Source: Micromussa lordhowensis (taxonomy: Eukaryota; Cnidaria; Anthozoa; Scleractinia; Lobophylliidae). Taken from it: a stretch of DNA of 64,000 nucleotides. Position 1 is the first letter of the stretch. Every line of letters starts with the position of its first letter. Below, one piece after another: positions 32,552 through 44,819 of this stretch. The notes under the pieces are model-generated. The model did not search any database. It saw nothing but the letters and a program-made list of their open reading frames with translations, and was not told where the DNA came from. The stretch covers positions 9,702,016 through 9,766,015 of the forward strand of contig OZ026595.1 of the NCBI GenBank assembly GCA_964020085.1. The letters run 5' to 3'. Position numbers and translations under genes: made by a program.

Positions 32552-35500
32552 TGTATATCGGCTCCGGTGAGCACGGTTACTATTCAAGAACGAGGCATAA
32601 AGGTTGGTTTTCACTAGCACATAAGCGACATGCGCAGACTTGTTGAGTCTGCCGTTTAGACGTTAATAGTTAGCGCCTGTTGTAAGGAAAATCCCTAACA
32701 AAATGCGCTACTAAACAGCACCTTACTGCGTGCGTTATGCTGCTTATATGAGTACAATGCTTATACTTGAGTGCAGTGAAAACCACACTTAAACAATAGT
32801 TGCATTCTCATTAAAATCGGTGATCGTAGTTATTTCCTGATCAATAAACTTTGACATTTGATTGATGGTTGTAGTATGGTCATTATAAAGAACGCGAGCA
32901 AGATCTGAGTGTCAGAGCTATTCTGGAGAAATTCTTGAGATTTTGTTGAATTGTTACCCAGAGTCATAAGGGTGTAACAGAAGCTAAGCCAAATTAGCGC
33001 AGTTAAAACCACTGATGGACTGGAGTGACACTCATTCCTTTGTAAACGGACGCATAGCTAATCTCCGTTATGAAGTTTTCCTTTTACATTTGTATATTTT
33101 TCTAAGAAAAAAACTTGTCACTAGTGGAGGGCGAGACTTCTCACTCCTTTGCTTTCGTGTTCGTTCAGTCATCTGCGGTGTATTTTGTTTTGTTCGCGCT
33201 CTCGACGATTTTAGAGCAAACTGATAGAAGGTATGTGAACAAAATTGACCTGTTTAAGGCCGAATCAAGTAAAATTATGTACCCAGTGTTCAGGGCAGCG
33301 ACGTAAGAATCACACTCTGTCCAGCAATACGTCCTAGCTCAGGCCATATATGTTTGCACAAGGTTATGAAACCATTAAATGGCCTTCAAACAAACACCGA
33401 AGTTGTATCATCATTATCGTTATCAACGGGTGTGCAGAAATGAAATGAGAAATCAATTATCAAACCCGCAAAACAAGACTTATCAAGAGAAACTTCTTCC
33501 AAAAACACCTTGTTTGGTCTATTACCTTTCTCTGTTTTCTACCTTCCTCGTATAATACTGCATTTACTAGGTGACCATAAAGCACTTTTATAATAATAAT
33601 AATAATGATGATGATGATGATGATGATGATGATAATAATAATGATAATACCAATAATAACTTTATTTAAGTGTCAAATGTATTTAGCACTGTTGTACTAG
33701 TTGGTGACACTGTAAATCATGATAAATAAACAAATATTTCAAATAGAACATAAACTTTTCACTTGAAAGTCGAATGTATTTTGTATTTGCTTTGCTTTTG
33801 CAGTATTTCGTGAGCCCTGCGATGTTCTATCAGGCTGCTCTTCCTCTAAAACCTTCACGAAAGCAATAGAGCGGTTTTCACTTGAGTTTCAAAAATAGTA
33901 GTTTACGATTGGCTTCAAAAAAACTCGCGCCTCTTTCTTATCCAGTTCCAAAACAATGGTGACTCGCTCTTACACGTTTTCCCCCGTTTTGGGTCGGCTT
34001 CAGACATCTATTTCAATGCTTTGAGTTTTAATTGGTTCACTGGATTGTCTATTTCTCTTGTGATTGGCCAGAGTAATAACATTGGGTTTGGTTTTACGAC
34101 AGTCGATTAAAAACCGCTCTTTTAGAGCCACAGCCCCCCCCCCCCCCCCCATGTCAAATTGGTCCTTTCATTCATTTATTTGTCGTATTGCAACCAGCGA
34201 TGAGATAGTCGGTTTGTTCTCGATGTAAAAGTGAACTCTAGGAATTCTTTCTAGTTATCCAAAAGGTGCGTCAATGCTGGCATCACATGTTATTTTCCGG
34301 AGTCGTTATTACTGAGATCTACAATCTTTATCTTTATCTTTAATCATTATTTATACACGGTAAAAAATTCATCAGGTACAATAAATTACAATAAAAATGC
34401 CTTAAATCCTAAAAATGGGCTGAGTGAGACGCAAGAGAATCCGTTCTATTTAGAGCCGATGGTTAGATTTTTAAATGATTTCTGACTGAAAGATGATGTT
34501 CCAATCGTTTTCGTTTTAACTCTGACAGCCCTGGCAAATACCTTGGCGGCTCGCAGCTCCATCGCTCGTCTCGCGATAATCAGTCCACAGTTCGGTTTCT
34601 TCTTGTGCAACAGTGAAAATAAGTAAAAGCAATGGGAAGCAACATGCTGCCCGTAGTATAGTTTGCTGAGATATTCTTAGCATTTTAATCTGTCGTGGTC
34701 ACAAAAAGTAATATCTGCACCTCAGTGACTTACTTCAATGTGGATTTCTCGCGAACGTTGCGGAGAAAAATGGACTAAATCCAAAATATTGAGACGCTAT
34801 CGATCAGTTTGATTTTGAACACGATTTCTTCAAGTCTAATAATAATAATAATAGTAATAACTTTATTTAAATAAAAAAATAATAATTTATCCCTATGCAT
34901 CGTATGCATCGTATCCCATTTAGTACAGTGATCTTCAGTTAATCTATCATCTTTTTTATACGCAATTTGTGCAATAAGTAGACAGTGGCTCCTAATGTGA
35001 AAGCAATAAGGCAACGTTATCAGCAGTGTTATGGCTCTTTGGACTGCACTACTTTTAATTAAGTAATCTGAGAGCAACGCATTTCTCTCAGATCTCCAAC
35101 GAAATGTGTAAATAATTTTTCATATTTTAACAAACATCTGAAAACCAAACCGCGCATAAACATGCTCTGACACAGCCATACTTGTGTTTCGTTTTCCGTC
35201 AAGTCAGACTGTGTTTAGCTTATAGCCGTTGCACAACTTTGCATGAATATTCCCTTCTCAATAGACAACATGTATAGCATAATCAGATATGTCTTTTTTT
35301 GGTCATCATCGTCGTCGCATTTTTAAACCAAGAATAGACAGACCTATTGTTCAAATACTTGTCTCATGAATTATGAAAAGTTAAAATTCCAACTGAGAGA
35401 TGTCAGAAAGGTGCATGATTCACTTATACTTGGAGTGTTTTTGGTTTATTCATATTACTTGATTTAGTTATGTTGCTTTCACTCAGGAAATTTGGTTGTA

Positions 35501-36600
35501 TTAAAGCAACTTGTGTGACCGAAAATAGCAGGCATATACAGACATAAAAAAGAGAAATCGAGGTTTCATTGTGACAATTCTTCTTGAGCATTTCCGCTTT
35601 GACATTTATTCATTCCCACTCTGAGCAAAAGGAACAAAACTACGCTAATTTTTTAAAGAAAGTAAAAATGAGAGCTGAAAAGTTAACGCTGCTCGAGATA
35701 TCAGGTGTCAACAGCAAAGTGAGAACAACACCTGTGAACACAAACAAGAGAGAAGCCAGGAAAACTCAATAACAATGGTTTGTTGATGGTACATGTGCCT
35801 GTAGTTGAACATCTGTGGCATGCATCTGACTTGTTTGAGCAGCTTGTCGCGCTGTGTGTAGCAAAGATGCTAAGAATACTCAGTAAGAACCCTTTTGTGA
35901 CAGCAGTTGTCGAGCACATCTGAAGTATTGAAACAACTAATTCAACAACAGTGGGCAAACAAGTGACTGAACAAGACCAGTATAGCTAGAGCAACAACCG
36001 GAGGGAAATGGTACTCCTAAAAATCTGCTGACACTGAGTCAATTAGGAAACGATCTGTACCCTTTACGTAGCTTCTGCTGAAAGTGTACTTAACAATACA
36101 CCAGACTTTCTGCAATCCGGCTCAACGAAACGAAAAGGGTTATCTTGGCCTTAAATAAACAACTATAGATAACAATGCATACCCGGAAATTGGTTACCAA
36201 TAGATATTACAAAACATTTTATCTGTATATAGAGGCTATAGTAGGAGATTTTCAACTCCACTTGGTAGTAATTTTCAGCTCTAACACGGAAGAGCAAGTT
36301 ATCTTCATTAATAGAATATTTTACCCTTGATATTCCTTCAATAAATGAACAATCTTTCAATACCCAATTTTGTTTCGAGATAACATGCATACATACTCTT
36401 TGATAAGACAGGTCTGAGTATTGCAACCTTAGGGCTAGTGTGGACCTGCCATAAACCGTTATTGCATGTTACAACTTGGCAGTAGAACACACTGCAATAA
36501 AGCTAATTTCATTGCGCAAGTTCTAACTCCAAAACGACGTATTTGTATGGTTAAACAAGAGCACAAAAAGTGGCACATACTTGACAGAAGTGTCACGTGT
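32552..36600. other. Gene-poor intergenic stretch
   Basis: No convincing gene was found. Simple repeats: TAA/TGA microsatellite (33592-33652), poly-C (34134-34150) and a TAA microsatellite (34838-34858). After both TAA-type microsatellites comes TAACTTTATTTA, suggesting copies of one repeat family whose head is a microsatellite. Confidence 0.5.
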
Positions 36601-36783
36601 TGCGTGGTACTTTATAGACGTGTAACGCAAACGTGACATGTTTAAACAACTGCGTTGCTTGTCGACAGACGGACATCACCAACCTATCACGTGATAACAG
36701 ATTAAACACACGGGGTTTGGTATTAAAGTTCACTGTTAAACTGCTTGATTTTAGTTTGCTGCGAATGCAAAGGCAACCTGACC

Positions 36784-38253
36784 ATGAAATCGCTACTCTT
36801 TCTTCTATTCCTTGGGTGTGTGCTGCATTTCCAACCGACGGCATCAGAGTATGTCCGTGGATGTTACTACACCAACTGGTCTCAGTATCGACCAAAAGGT
36901 GGAACCTTCTGGCCTGAAGACATCGATCCATTCCTCTGTACTCACGTGCTCTTTTCCTTTGCGCAAGTGAGCCGAACCACTCACACACTGGAGATCTACG
37001 AAGAAAACGACCACGACTTGTACTCAAGAATCAACGCACTAAAGAAAGTCAACCCCAAGCTCAAGACACAAATTGCTGTTGGCGGATGGACTCACGAAGA
37101 AAAAGACAGCCCGTTCTCCAAGATGGTGGCAACGAAAGAGAAACGTGCGATCTTCATCAAGTCATCCATTGACACCTTGAGGAAGTTTGGATTCGATGGT
37201 TTGGATCTAGACTGGGAATACCCAGGCATGCGTGGTGGCTCTCCGAAGAGCGACAAAGGACGATTCACTCTCCTGTGCAATGAGCTGAGAGCTGCGTTCG
37301 AGGCAGAAGCCTTGGCTTCTGGAAAGGATCGCCTGTTGTTAACAGCAGCAGTAGCAGCAGGACTCTGGACTATCAAAGGAGCGTACGATATTGCTGACAT
37401 CGCCGAGCCCCTTGACTGGATCAATTTAATGACTTACGATCTCCACGGCACTTGGGAATACAAGACCGGACATCACACCGCTATGGGACCTGACGGTGAC
37501 AAGCTAACCCTTCCTTTTGCCGTGTGGTACTGGATGAACAACAGAGACACCTGGGAAAAGCCGGGTATCAGGAAAGGAATGCCCGCCAACAAGATCGTCC
37601 TCGGTCTGGCCACGTACGGACGCGCGTTTGGTCTAGCGAGCCCATCGACGAACGGTCTAGACGCAGCACGTGATTACCAGTACACCCCCAAAGGGCAGTT
37701 CACAGGTGCTGAGGGCTTCCTAGCATATTATGAGATCTGCAAACGGGGACTAACGGTTGTTGAAGAGAACAAAGCCATGGCTCCATACGGTTACAAGGAT
37801 AAGGACTGGGTAGGATTCGACAACCCGAACAGTTTGATTTACAAGATCGATAACGTGGTAAAGAAAAATTCCCTCCGCGGTGTTATGTTCTGGGCCATTG
37901 ACCTGGACGACTTCTCAGGACAGCATTGCGGACAAGGCAAGTACCCACTGATGAATGCCGTTAAAGAATACCTCACATCCGGAGTACAGCCTCCTCCCGT
38001 CACCACCCCACCACAGCCACCTCCTGTGACCACACAAGCCCCACCTCCACCCCCAGATACTACACAAGCACCACCTCCTCCCCCGGCTACCACTACTCAA
38101 GCTCCACCAGTTCCTCCAACCACAGGGGGAGGGAGCACGGGAGGTAACTGTGTTGCTACTGGTGCGTGGGCCGGTAATGCTGGAATGGACGCCTGGTGTG
38201 CGTCAAACTGCGCCATTGGAAACTGCCCGTCTTCACATTGCATGTGTACTTAA
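36784..38253 (+). CDS. GH18 chitinase 1, secreted, with C-terminal Cys6 module
   Basis: This single-exon gene encodes 489 residues. A GH18 chitinase cleaves beta-1,4-linked N-acetylglucosamine polymers by substrate-assisted retention. Residues 1-21 form a signal peptide ([13 protein letters not shown] core). The GH18 domain starts [18 protein letters not shown]. The catalytic DxxDxDxE motif is D138, D141, D143 and E145 within [12 protein letters not shown]. Other GH18 landmarks are [15 protein letters not shown] and W370 in [13 protein letters not shown] Pro/Thr linker with TTQAPPPPP repeats (about 401-455) leads to a six-cysteine module, C456-C488, containing [18 protein letters not shown] 36784 was chosen over 36745 because it starts a proper signal peptide and matches the paralogues. 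The encoded enzyme looks intact. Confidence 0.93.
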   Translation: MKSLLFLLFLGCVLHFQPTASEYVRGCYYTNWSQYRPKGGTFWPEDIDPFLCTHVLFSFAQVSRTTHTLEIYEENDHDLYSRINALKKVNPKLKTQIAVGGWTHEEKDSPFSKMVATKEKRAIFIKSSIDTLRKFGFDGLDLDWEYPGMRGGSPKSDKGRFTLLCNELRAAFEAEALASGKDRLLLTAAVAAGLWTIKGAYDIADIAEPLDWINLMTYDLHGTWEYKTGHHTAMGPDGDKLTLPFAVWYWMNNRDTWEKPGIRKGMPANKIVLGLATYGRAFGLASPSTNGLDAARDYQYTPKGQFTGAEGFLAYYEICKRGLTVVEENKAMAPYGYKDKDWVGFDNPNSLIYKIDNVVKKNSLRGVMFWAIDLDDFSGQHCGQGKYPLMNAVKEYLTSGVQPPPVTTPPQPPPVTTQAPPPPPDTTQAPPPPPATTTQAPPVPPTTGGGSTGGNCVATGAWAGNAGMDAWCASNCAIGNCPSSHCMCT

Positions 38254-40248
38254 GGACGCAATTAGACACTGCAAGTATACGTATACTCAGGCTTAATACT
38301 CATCAAAATGTGTATTAATCGATTAAATGACCATTAAATGTGACCATCATTAAGAAGGATGTGGATATTTTTCCAAAGTAGGCATTGTGTTATTACTCGA
38401 AAGGGGGATCGTTACCTAGCAAATAATGAAAATCAATGATATTTGCACGCAAAGACTTAACTTTAACTCGTTACTAACTCATGCATCGAGAAAATGTGAC
38501 GACTTCCAGTATTAAGCGTGCCGCGAAAATAGGCAGAACTTGTATAAATGTGTTGACCTTTGCCTCAATCCGATTCTTAGCTCACGAGACAAGGAAGTGT
38601 AACTATCAATTTTGATGATTTTTCCCCTTTCGGTATTTGCTTGTTGGTATCAGATTGTCGTTGTCACCAAGAGGTCGCCTCTTATTTAAAAAAAAACACT
38701 TAGTTGTTGTTGTTTTACCGTGACTAAAACTATTGACCAATCAGAATACCGGAATTGTTGCGCTGTTTTCAGTCCTTTAGTGTCGAACAACAAAAATGCA
38801 ACTTCTGACAAAAAGAAATTATATCGCTTGACGTTGAAATAATGACTACTGGCTAAACCTCTGTCAGAACATTGAACTCTCAGCTGACTGCGGCAATTTT
38901 CGCAGAAGGGCGCATATATAATACAGGGCATTTGTATGCGAGGTACCTATTGAGATAACCACAAAAGGCTGACTGATGATCTTGAACACTCGTCCCAAAA
39001 CTCAAATTTTTCCTCCGGTCTGTTTCCTTACTACCAAAGCTTCAAAGAAACAAACTCTACATGGAGAAGAGTCTTACATCGGATTAACAAAATGAAAAGT
39101 AATTCCAAACTGAAATCTCACTGAACTACTGAAACAAATCATCACAAGCTGGTGATGCTGCAATGAATTCTGGAAAACTTCTTTAATTGAGTGTGAGTAC
39201 TAGAAAGCGACATCTCTCTAAGGTCACTGAGTTATCTACTATTGAGCACTAACCAAGCCAACATGACGAGCAATGGACTCGTAAGATGCTCCATGAGAGA
39301 AGAGGGTTGCCAATAATTAGTAGGTTTCTTTTTCAGAAGATATCAGTAATCAATTTTCTTTGTAAAGTTGCCTTAAACCTTGAGTAAACAGTTACGAACG
39401 GAATAAATATCTGCGCTAACTTCGACGCTTAAGGATAATTTCGAGAAGTACTTACTACCGGCCGTTTACTTTTATTGCACCTCTGTAGTTGTCATATGAC
39501 ATATAAAAACAAGTGTACATCAGTGTTTGGCATGTGACTGTACAGGACTGTAGCTGCAGGAGGGGGCCGGGAAGCCCTGTCCCTCTTTAATTTTGCTGGC
39601 TTGCTCAAACAGTCAGTCAGGAAAAGATTTGTCGCCTTAACGGTACGGGTAACCTCTGACGAAGAGTACTATAATAGAATATAACACAGTGCAATGCGAT
39701 GCAATGCAATACAATACAATACAATACAGTACAATATAATATAGAACCCGCCAGACATCACTTTAACTTACGGAAGGATTATTGCCTTTTTTATCTTAAA
39801 CATACATTCTGGCAATCAATAGCAACGAAAGTCCATTGTAAATGTTACTTATGCCTGCACTCTTGTATATGTTTCATACCCTCCTGGATGTGCTTACGTT
39901 TCTACCGAGTTGAGGCTAAAAATGTGGCATAGTGCTATGTACGTGCCTTAGTGAAATAAAATGGATATGACTTGAACTATCAAATGAAATTAGCTTTCCA
40001 TCATCTACCCCCTGTATCGTGTTACTTTGTGCACGAGCTTTATCGCTTTACCTTATATTTTTAGTTTTATCATTAGCTAGTTTTGTTAGAAACAAAGAAA
40101 GAATCAATCGTACTTCTCAATGGTAAATATAGTTCATTTAAACGTTATGTGATAAAAATGCTGTTCTGAACAAAATCTTAGCCTTGAGTGTATTCTTAAC
40201 CAAGAGTAGATCAAGGTAAGTACCTTGATATTCTCTTAATATATATCA
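38254..40248. other. Intergenic between chitinase 1 and the 251-residue ORF
   Basis: No recognised gene. An (ACAAT)n-type pentanucleotide microsatellite lies at about 39692-39745. The rest is AT-rich and unassigned. Confidence 0.5.
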
Positions 40249-40340
40249 CGGTGGGCACAAGACCACCCAAAATCGCTCAGGTTCGCCATTTATTGTGATC
40301 AGCGGTCTCCCGCGCTAGTGGCACACATTTGTAAAACAAT

Positions 40341-41096
40341 ATGGCGGCCTCGTTGAGTGCCGCGGAAGCTCGTGAAAAAGTTCTGGAGGACGATGATGAG
40401 TTGGAGAACAAAGATACGGATATTGAGAGTGAAGAAATAGAAGAAGATGCATTCGAGAACAACAATTTCTTAGCAGAAACGCTCAAACAATCCCTACAAA
40501 GACTTGGAAGTGACCAGGTAAATGGCGAATATTTTATCAATGCAAGTGTGGAAATGTTGGTTCCACTTTACCACTTGATTCGAAACAATGTTCCAGGGAT
40601 AACACAGGCCGCCAAAATTTTGAATAGCTACCCCGTGTACGCTGGAACCATTTTTTATACTGAATCGAGGCTTTGGCTGGAGTCAATTTACCGACGCCTA
40701 GCAGGGAGACGCAGAGTGAGAAACCCTTTTTACGCGGAAATCACTCGTGACATTCCCTATGGGATTTTTAGCAGCCTGCTGAGGATGATAAAAGGTATAG
40801 ATGGATTTTGCGAACCGTTTGTAAACTTTGGGAGGAACAAGAAGGCAGAAGTTGTTTCCTTTACTACCCTACGCCCTGTCAAGCAGCTCTTGTCGATACT
40901 TTCCGGGAAGAGCGAGGCAGAGGTGGTGTCCTATTTCAAACGAACCTTGACTGGGAAAAAGTGTGGCAGCAAAGTTTCAGTCCTCGCCTCCGAAGAAAAG
41001 GACATGGCCTTTATCTACAAGATAACTAAAGGCCAATTTGTCATTTCTTATTACTTTGGGGAATGGAACACTCATGGTTTCCCTCAGCACAATTGA
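40341..41096 (+). CDS. Unrecognised 251-residue intronless protein
   Basis: I do not recognise the family. The ORF starts in a good context (AACAATATGGCGGCC). Residues 15-42 are very acidic (EDDDELENKDTDIESEEIEE). The rest looks globular and mixed, with ASVEMLVPLYHLIRNNVPGI, RRLAGRRRVRNPFYAEIT and KGQFVISYYFGEW near the C-terminus. No signal peptide or membrane segment is seen. Part of the N-terminal coding sequence recurs, inverted and broken, at 43968-44078. An upstream 30-base segment (40249-40278) recurs inverted at 44585-44614. It may be a low-copy gene family, a retrocopy or a transposon gene. The long open frame supports a real gene now or recently. Confidence 0.6.
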   Translation: MAASLSAAEAREKVLEDDDELENKDTDIESEEIEEDAFENNNFLAETLKQSLQRLGSDQVNGEYFINASVEMLVPLYHLIRNNVPGITQAAKILNSYPVYAGTIFYTESRLWLESIYRRLAGRRRVRNPFYAEITRDIPYGIFSSLLRMIKGIDGFCEPFVNFGRNKKAEVVSFTTLRPVKQLLSILSGKSEAEVVSYFKRTLTGKKCGSKVSVLASEEKDMAFIYKITKGQFVISYYFGEWNTHGFPQHN

Positions 41097-41142
41097 TATT
41101 GCAAAAATGGAGTCAGTTTATTTGTCTTTTTTTTGTCAAGGA

Positions 41143-41325
41143 ATGGACAATATCTAGCATGCGTCCATCCAATTCGGGATGCACATGGATAGTTGGGAGA
41201 GCACGGAGGTAGCGTAAGAGATGCTCGAGGTGCAGCCAAGAGCATCTTTAGCTACTCAAGTGCTCTTCCAACTATCCAAGTGCATCCCGAGTTGGATGGA
41301 TGCATGCTAAACATTGTCCGTTGCT
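41143..41325. mobile_element. Foldback MITE
   Basis: Arms of about 57 bases are inverted. The left contains TCCATCCAATTCGGGATGCA and GGATAGTTGG; the right contains CCAACTATCC and TGCATCCCGAGTTGGATGGA. A short core separates them. It lies just downstream of the 251-residue ORF. Confidence 0.75.
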
Positions 41326-41822
41326 TTTACAACATAGCAAGACATTTTTCACGCTGAAAAGTCGAAATATTTATCGACTATGACATCAGCCTGAACCACT
41401 GGCTCTATGAACCATCCATTTCTTCTTCATAAAATAGCCAATCTGAGCGCATGCTAGCATGTGCAGCTATGTTATAATTTTTTTTTTTTTTGATCCAGCG
41501 TTGAATATGTCAAGCTGCAGTGGGGAAGGGAGTAAGGCAAACATAGGTTGGGGATTTGCCAAAACTTTTCAGCCCATAGCGGGGACTGTTCGAACAACTT
41601 ACTGTCTGTTCTAACCATCCACAAATGCAGCTGATACCCCCCATCCCTGGCACAATGTGCTTAACATTGATAGGTATGTGTATTGTCTTTATATTTATAA
41701 TATAGATAAGACCCTGCGAGCGCTCTGATTGGTTGAAAACATGTGTTTTATCAGAGTATAAAACATAGAAAAAGTGTGTTTTGTTCTTTGCCACATTACC
41801 TCTATATCTCAAAGCAAATGAA

Positions 41823-41985
41823 GAAGCCTAAGCCATGTATTACACTGTGATTAAACACTCTGGACATTTGAAAACACTCAAGAAATGTAGAAATCTCTGG
41901 CCTACGTGTAGTGTTTTTTACATTTCCCTTGTTTTCTCAAATGCCCGTTGTGTTTTATCACAGTGTAATGCATTCCTTAGGCTTC
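41823..41985. mobile_element. Foldback MITE, GAAGCCTAAG ends
   Basis: The left arm has GAAGCCTAAGCCATGTATTA and CACTGTGATTAAACAC. The right arm is its inverted, mildly diverged copy ending CCTTAGGCTTC. Confidence 0.7.
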
Positions 41986-42364
41986 TTTATTTGTTAAGTA
42001 AAATTGATGGATGTGATCATCAAACCTTTTGAATGAGACTGCCCCCTAAATGGCACGGAATGTTGTTTCGTGACCAACATCAGATCTATTCACTCCTTAG
42101 AGGTACCTAGTATTTTTTCAGCTCAAAACCAAAAGAGTTGACTCTTAGTAGGAGCCATTTATAGACTAAAACATGATGTCACATGCATTAATTAAGTGCA
42201 ACATTTTTACGCATTCTATTTGATATAGCGATATTTTGTGAATTCACAGCATGAGTATTCTGTCATTTACACCTTTATTTAATGCATCTTACTGAAACAG
42301 CTCAAAACAGCTCTTACTCAGACTTAGCATGGTTGTTTTAATAATTCTATGTACATGTAGACAT

Positions 42365-42840
42365 GTCAGTCAAAATCACTGATCTTTATTCTTTTAATTA
42401 AAGCTATCATTCTACATCAGCACAGAAAATCTAACAGTGCTGTTGTTTATAAATACTTTGTACAATGTCAGTTAAAATCGCTGATCCTTAATCTTGTCAA
42501 GGCATTATACTGCATCAGTACAGAAAATCTAATAGTGCCATGGTTTATAAATACTTTGTACAATGTAAGCAGAAATCATTAATCTTGTTTTGTCAAGGCA
42601 TTACTTATACTACATTACCACAGAAAATTTAATAGTGCCATGGTTTATAAATACTTTGTACAATGTAAGCAGAAATCATTAATCTTGTTTTGTCAAGGCA
42701 TTACTTATACTACATTACCAAAGAAAATTTAATAGTGCCATGGTTTATAAATACTTTGTACAATGTAAGTTGAAAATTATCATTGATCCTTATTTGTCAA
42801 GGATTACATATACTGCATTAGCACAGAAAATATTAACATG
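42365..42840. repeat. Tandem repeat, about 100-bp unit, 4-5 copies
   Basis: GGTTTATAAATACTTTGTAC recurs at 42542, 42642 and 42742, exactly 100 bases apart, with a diverged copy at 42443. Each unit also has ACAGAAAATTTAATAGTGCC or a variant. The central copies are nearly identical and the outer ones are diverged. Confidence 0.85.
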
Positions 42841-43967
42841 CTGTTTGTTTCAAGACTTCAACAATAAAGCATGAGTAAAAACAGCCAGATCTTCATGCAT
42901 AGAAAACATTCTGGTTGAGAGAAAACCTCCTTTGCAGACTGTACTTGTATGTAAGAGAAGAAAGCACATCATGTGCAACATGAAACACTCAATGACTGGT
43001 CCCGAGAGCAGCAATTAATTATGTTTCCCGAGAATCTCAATGTTTCACAAGGTGGAGCTGAGGAAATCCCTGTATGCATTGTGTATACATACAGCATCAA
43101 CATGTAAATTCTTATCTGCATACATTTCCTTATAGCATTTGTTGAAAGATCAAATCAATTTTCTTTGGTGTCCACTTCATCATGCATTGCTAATGTGGGG
43201 AGAATTTTGAGGTTGGTCACTCTTGGGACTCAATGGATTAAAAATTGCTGGAATTAAAATTATATACTATAATGTGACATTAAAATGAGTCACAATCAGA
43301 GAAAAGCAGGAAAATAGCAGCAATGCATAACTTTAAAACCTACTGTTCAATTTACGTATACAAGATACACTGCAGCTGTGATATAAATCTACATACTACA
43401 ATGTGACATTCAAATTAGCCACGGCCACTTCACACCCTAAGAGTTAACTGATCAAAAAAGGAGCAATGCTAAACCTCTTAATTCTGTATAATTAAAAATT
43501 AACCACTTGTTAAAAGATGAAATCATACATACATAACTAGTGACCTATCTTTGCTCCTTCAAAGAGCTTGAATTTGTACACCATATTATTGTGCTCTGTA
43601 CAACCATAATTAATTTGTACTAGTACTCTTTTCACTCTGGTTTATGCCTGCATTAATTTAGTCCCAATATTTACACATGCACTGTACATGCCCTGGTATA
43701 TAAATGCATTAAAAACTGCTGTTATTACAATTTATGTGCACTAATGTGAAGTTTAAGTTAAGTAATCCTTAAGAATAACAGCTAAAAAAGCAACAATGCT
43801 TAATAAGATTATTTATCAATACTGTACATTTAAGAAGATGGGCATTTCCCGCATGGTAAAAACATGCACTCCATATAAAGCTACTGACCCTTAGCTCATT
43901 CAGCAGCACCCACTATACACTCAGGTATTTACATACATTGATATGCAGGTGGAATTTGGGAAGGGAC
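42841..43967. other. Non-coding, unassigned
   Basis: AT-rich sequence between the tandem repeat and the inverted partial duplicate. No ORF or repeat structure was recognised. Confidence 0.4.
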
Positions 43968-44078
43968 CGTTTCTGCTAAGAAATTGCTGTTCTCGAATGC
44001 ATCTTCTTCTATTTCTTCACTCTCAATATATCAATCTTTACTCTCCAACTCATCATCGTCTTCCAGAACTTTTTCATG
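43968..44078 (-). pseudogene. Inverted partial copy of the 251-residue ORF
   Basis: On the minus strand the segment reads GAAAAAGTTCTGGAAGACGA and onward, matching 40373-40486 at most positions. The frame is broken by TGA where the other copy has ACG (after AAAGAT). Homology ends abruptly at AGCAGAAACG, which is followed here by GT. A CAG occurs upstream of the homologous block. The borders therefore look like exon edges. Confidence 0.7.
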
Positions 44079-44584
44079 ACCCAAATGTGGTGAGAAAAAA
44101 AAAAGAATCTGCAGTGAGTGCGATCATGCAAACGTGCGATTCAGTAGTACTACAACAATAACATTTTATTGTCAATTGGAAAATTACAGTAAGATTTATG
44201 AAGAAAAATAACCGCGCGAAATTGTTTTTCGAAAAACAAAAAACATACGACGAAACCTTGACATTCTGTGAAAGCTACAAAAGCAAAACTATAAAATTAT
44301 AATGACAACAAAAGAAATTGAATGAAGGCAAAGAATGCACCTTTAAACAACTGTGAAAGGTAGCCTTAACTAAATGGCTAAGATGTCCACAACAAGCATA
44401 ACTACTTACCGGTGTTTGGTACCAAAAGAAAGAGCAGAAATTGATCTTTCAAGATGGCTTCTCCGATCTCAACTACCACACATAGGGGGACTTCTGGGAA
44501 GGTCTAAAAATACCCTTTTAATTCATACCCAGGTCTCCGAAAAAAATCACCCGGTCCAATATGGCGACCAGTCACTCGCGCCAA

Positions 44585-44614
44585 GAGCGATTTTGAGTGG
44601 ACTTGTGCCCACCG
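44585..44614 (-). repeat. Inverted copy of the segment upstream of the 251-residue ORF
   Basis: Read on the minus strand, CGGTGGGCACAAG, CCACTCAAAATCGCTC matches 40249-40278 (CGGTGGGCACAAG, CCACCCAAAATCGCTC). The pair could be promoter regions of two inverted paralogues or ends of a 4.4-kb element. Confidence 0.6.
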
Positions 44615-44819
44615 TTTGTTCTTAACGATCCTAATAATTTCGCCAATTTCAGCCTATCTCAGCCAAAAAACTGCATTCCTTTGCTTTTGTTTCAGTGACC
44701 GAGAGCATCGGCAAAAACGTGACAGTTGCTACCAAAGGTCAATCACATTTCAGTTTGGGAGATTATATTTCAGTTTCGTAGATTGTTCGACGTGCTGCGA
44801 ATGCGAAGGAAACGAAACA

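Noticed and set aside
33015..33306. Two overlapping short open frames in the gene-poor region
   Set aside because: No start context, splice pattern or family motif supports them, and their length is within chance expectation.
36784..38253. C-terminal cysteine module as an ShKT domain
   Set aside because: It has six cysteines, but the spacing, 33-residue length and GAWAG/MDAWC cores do not match the ShKT pattern.
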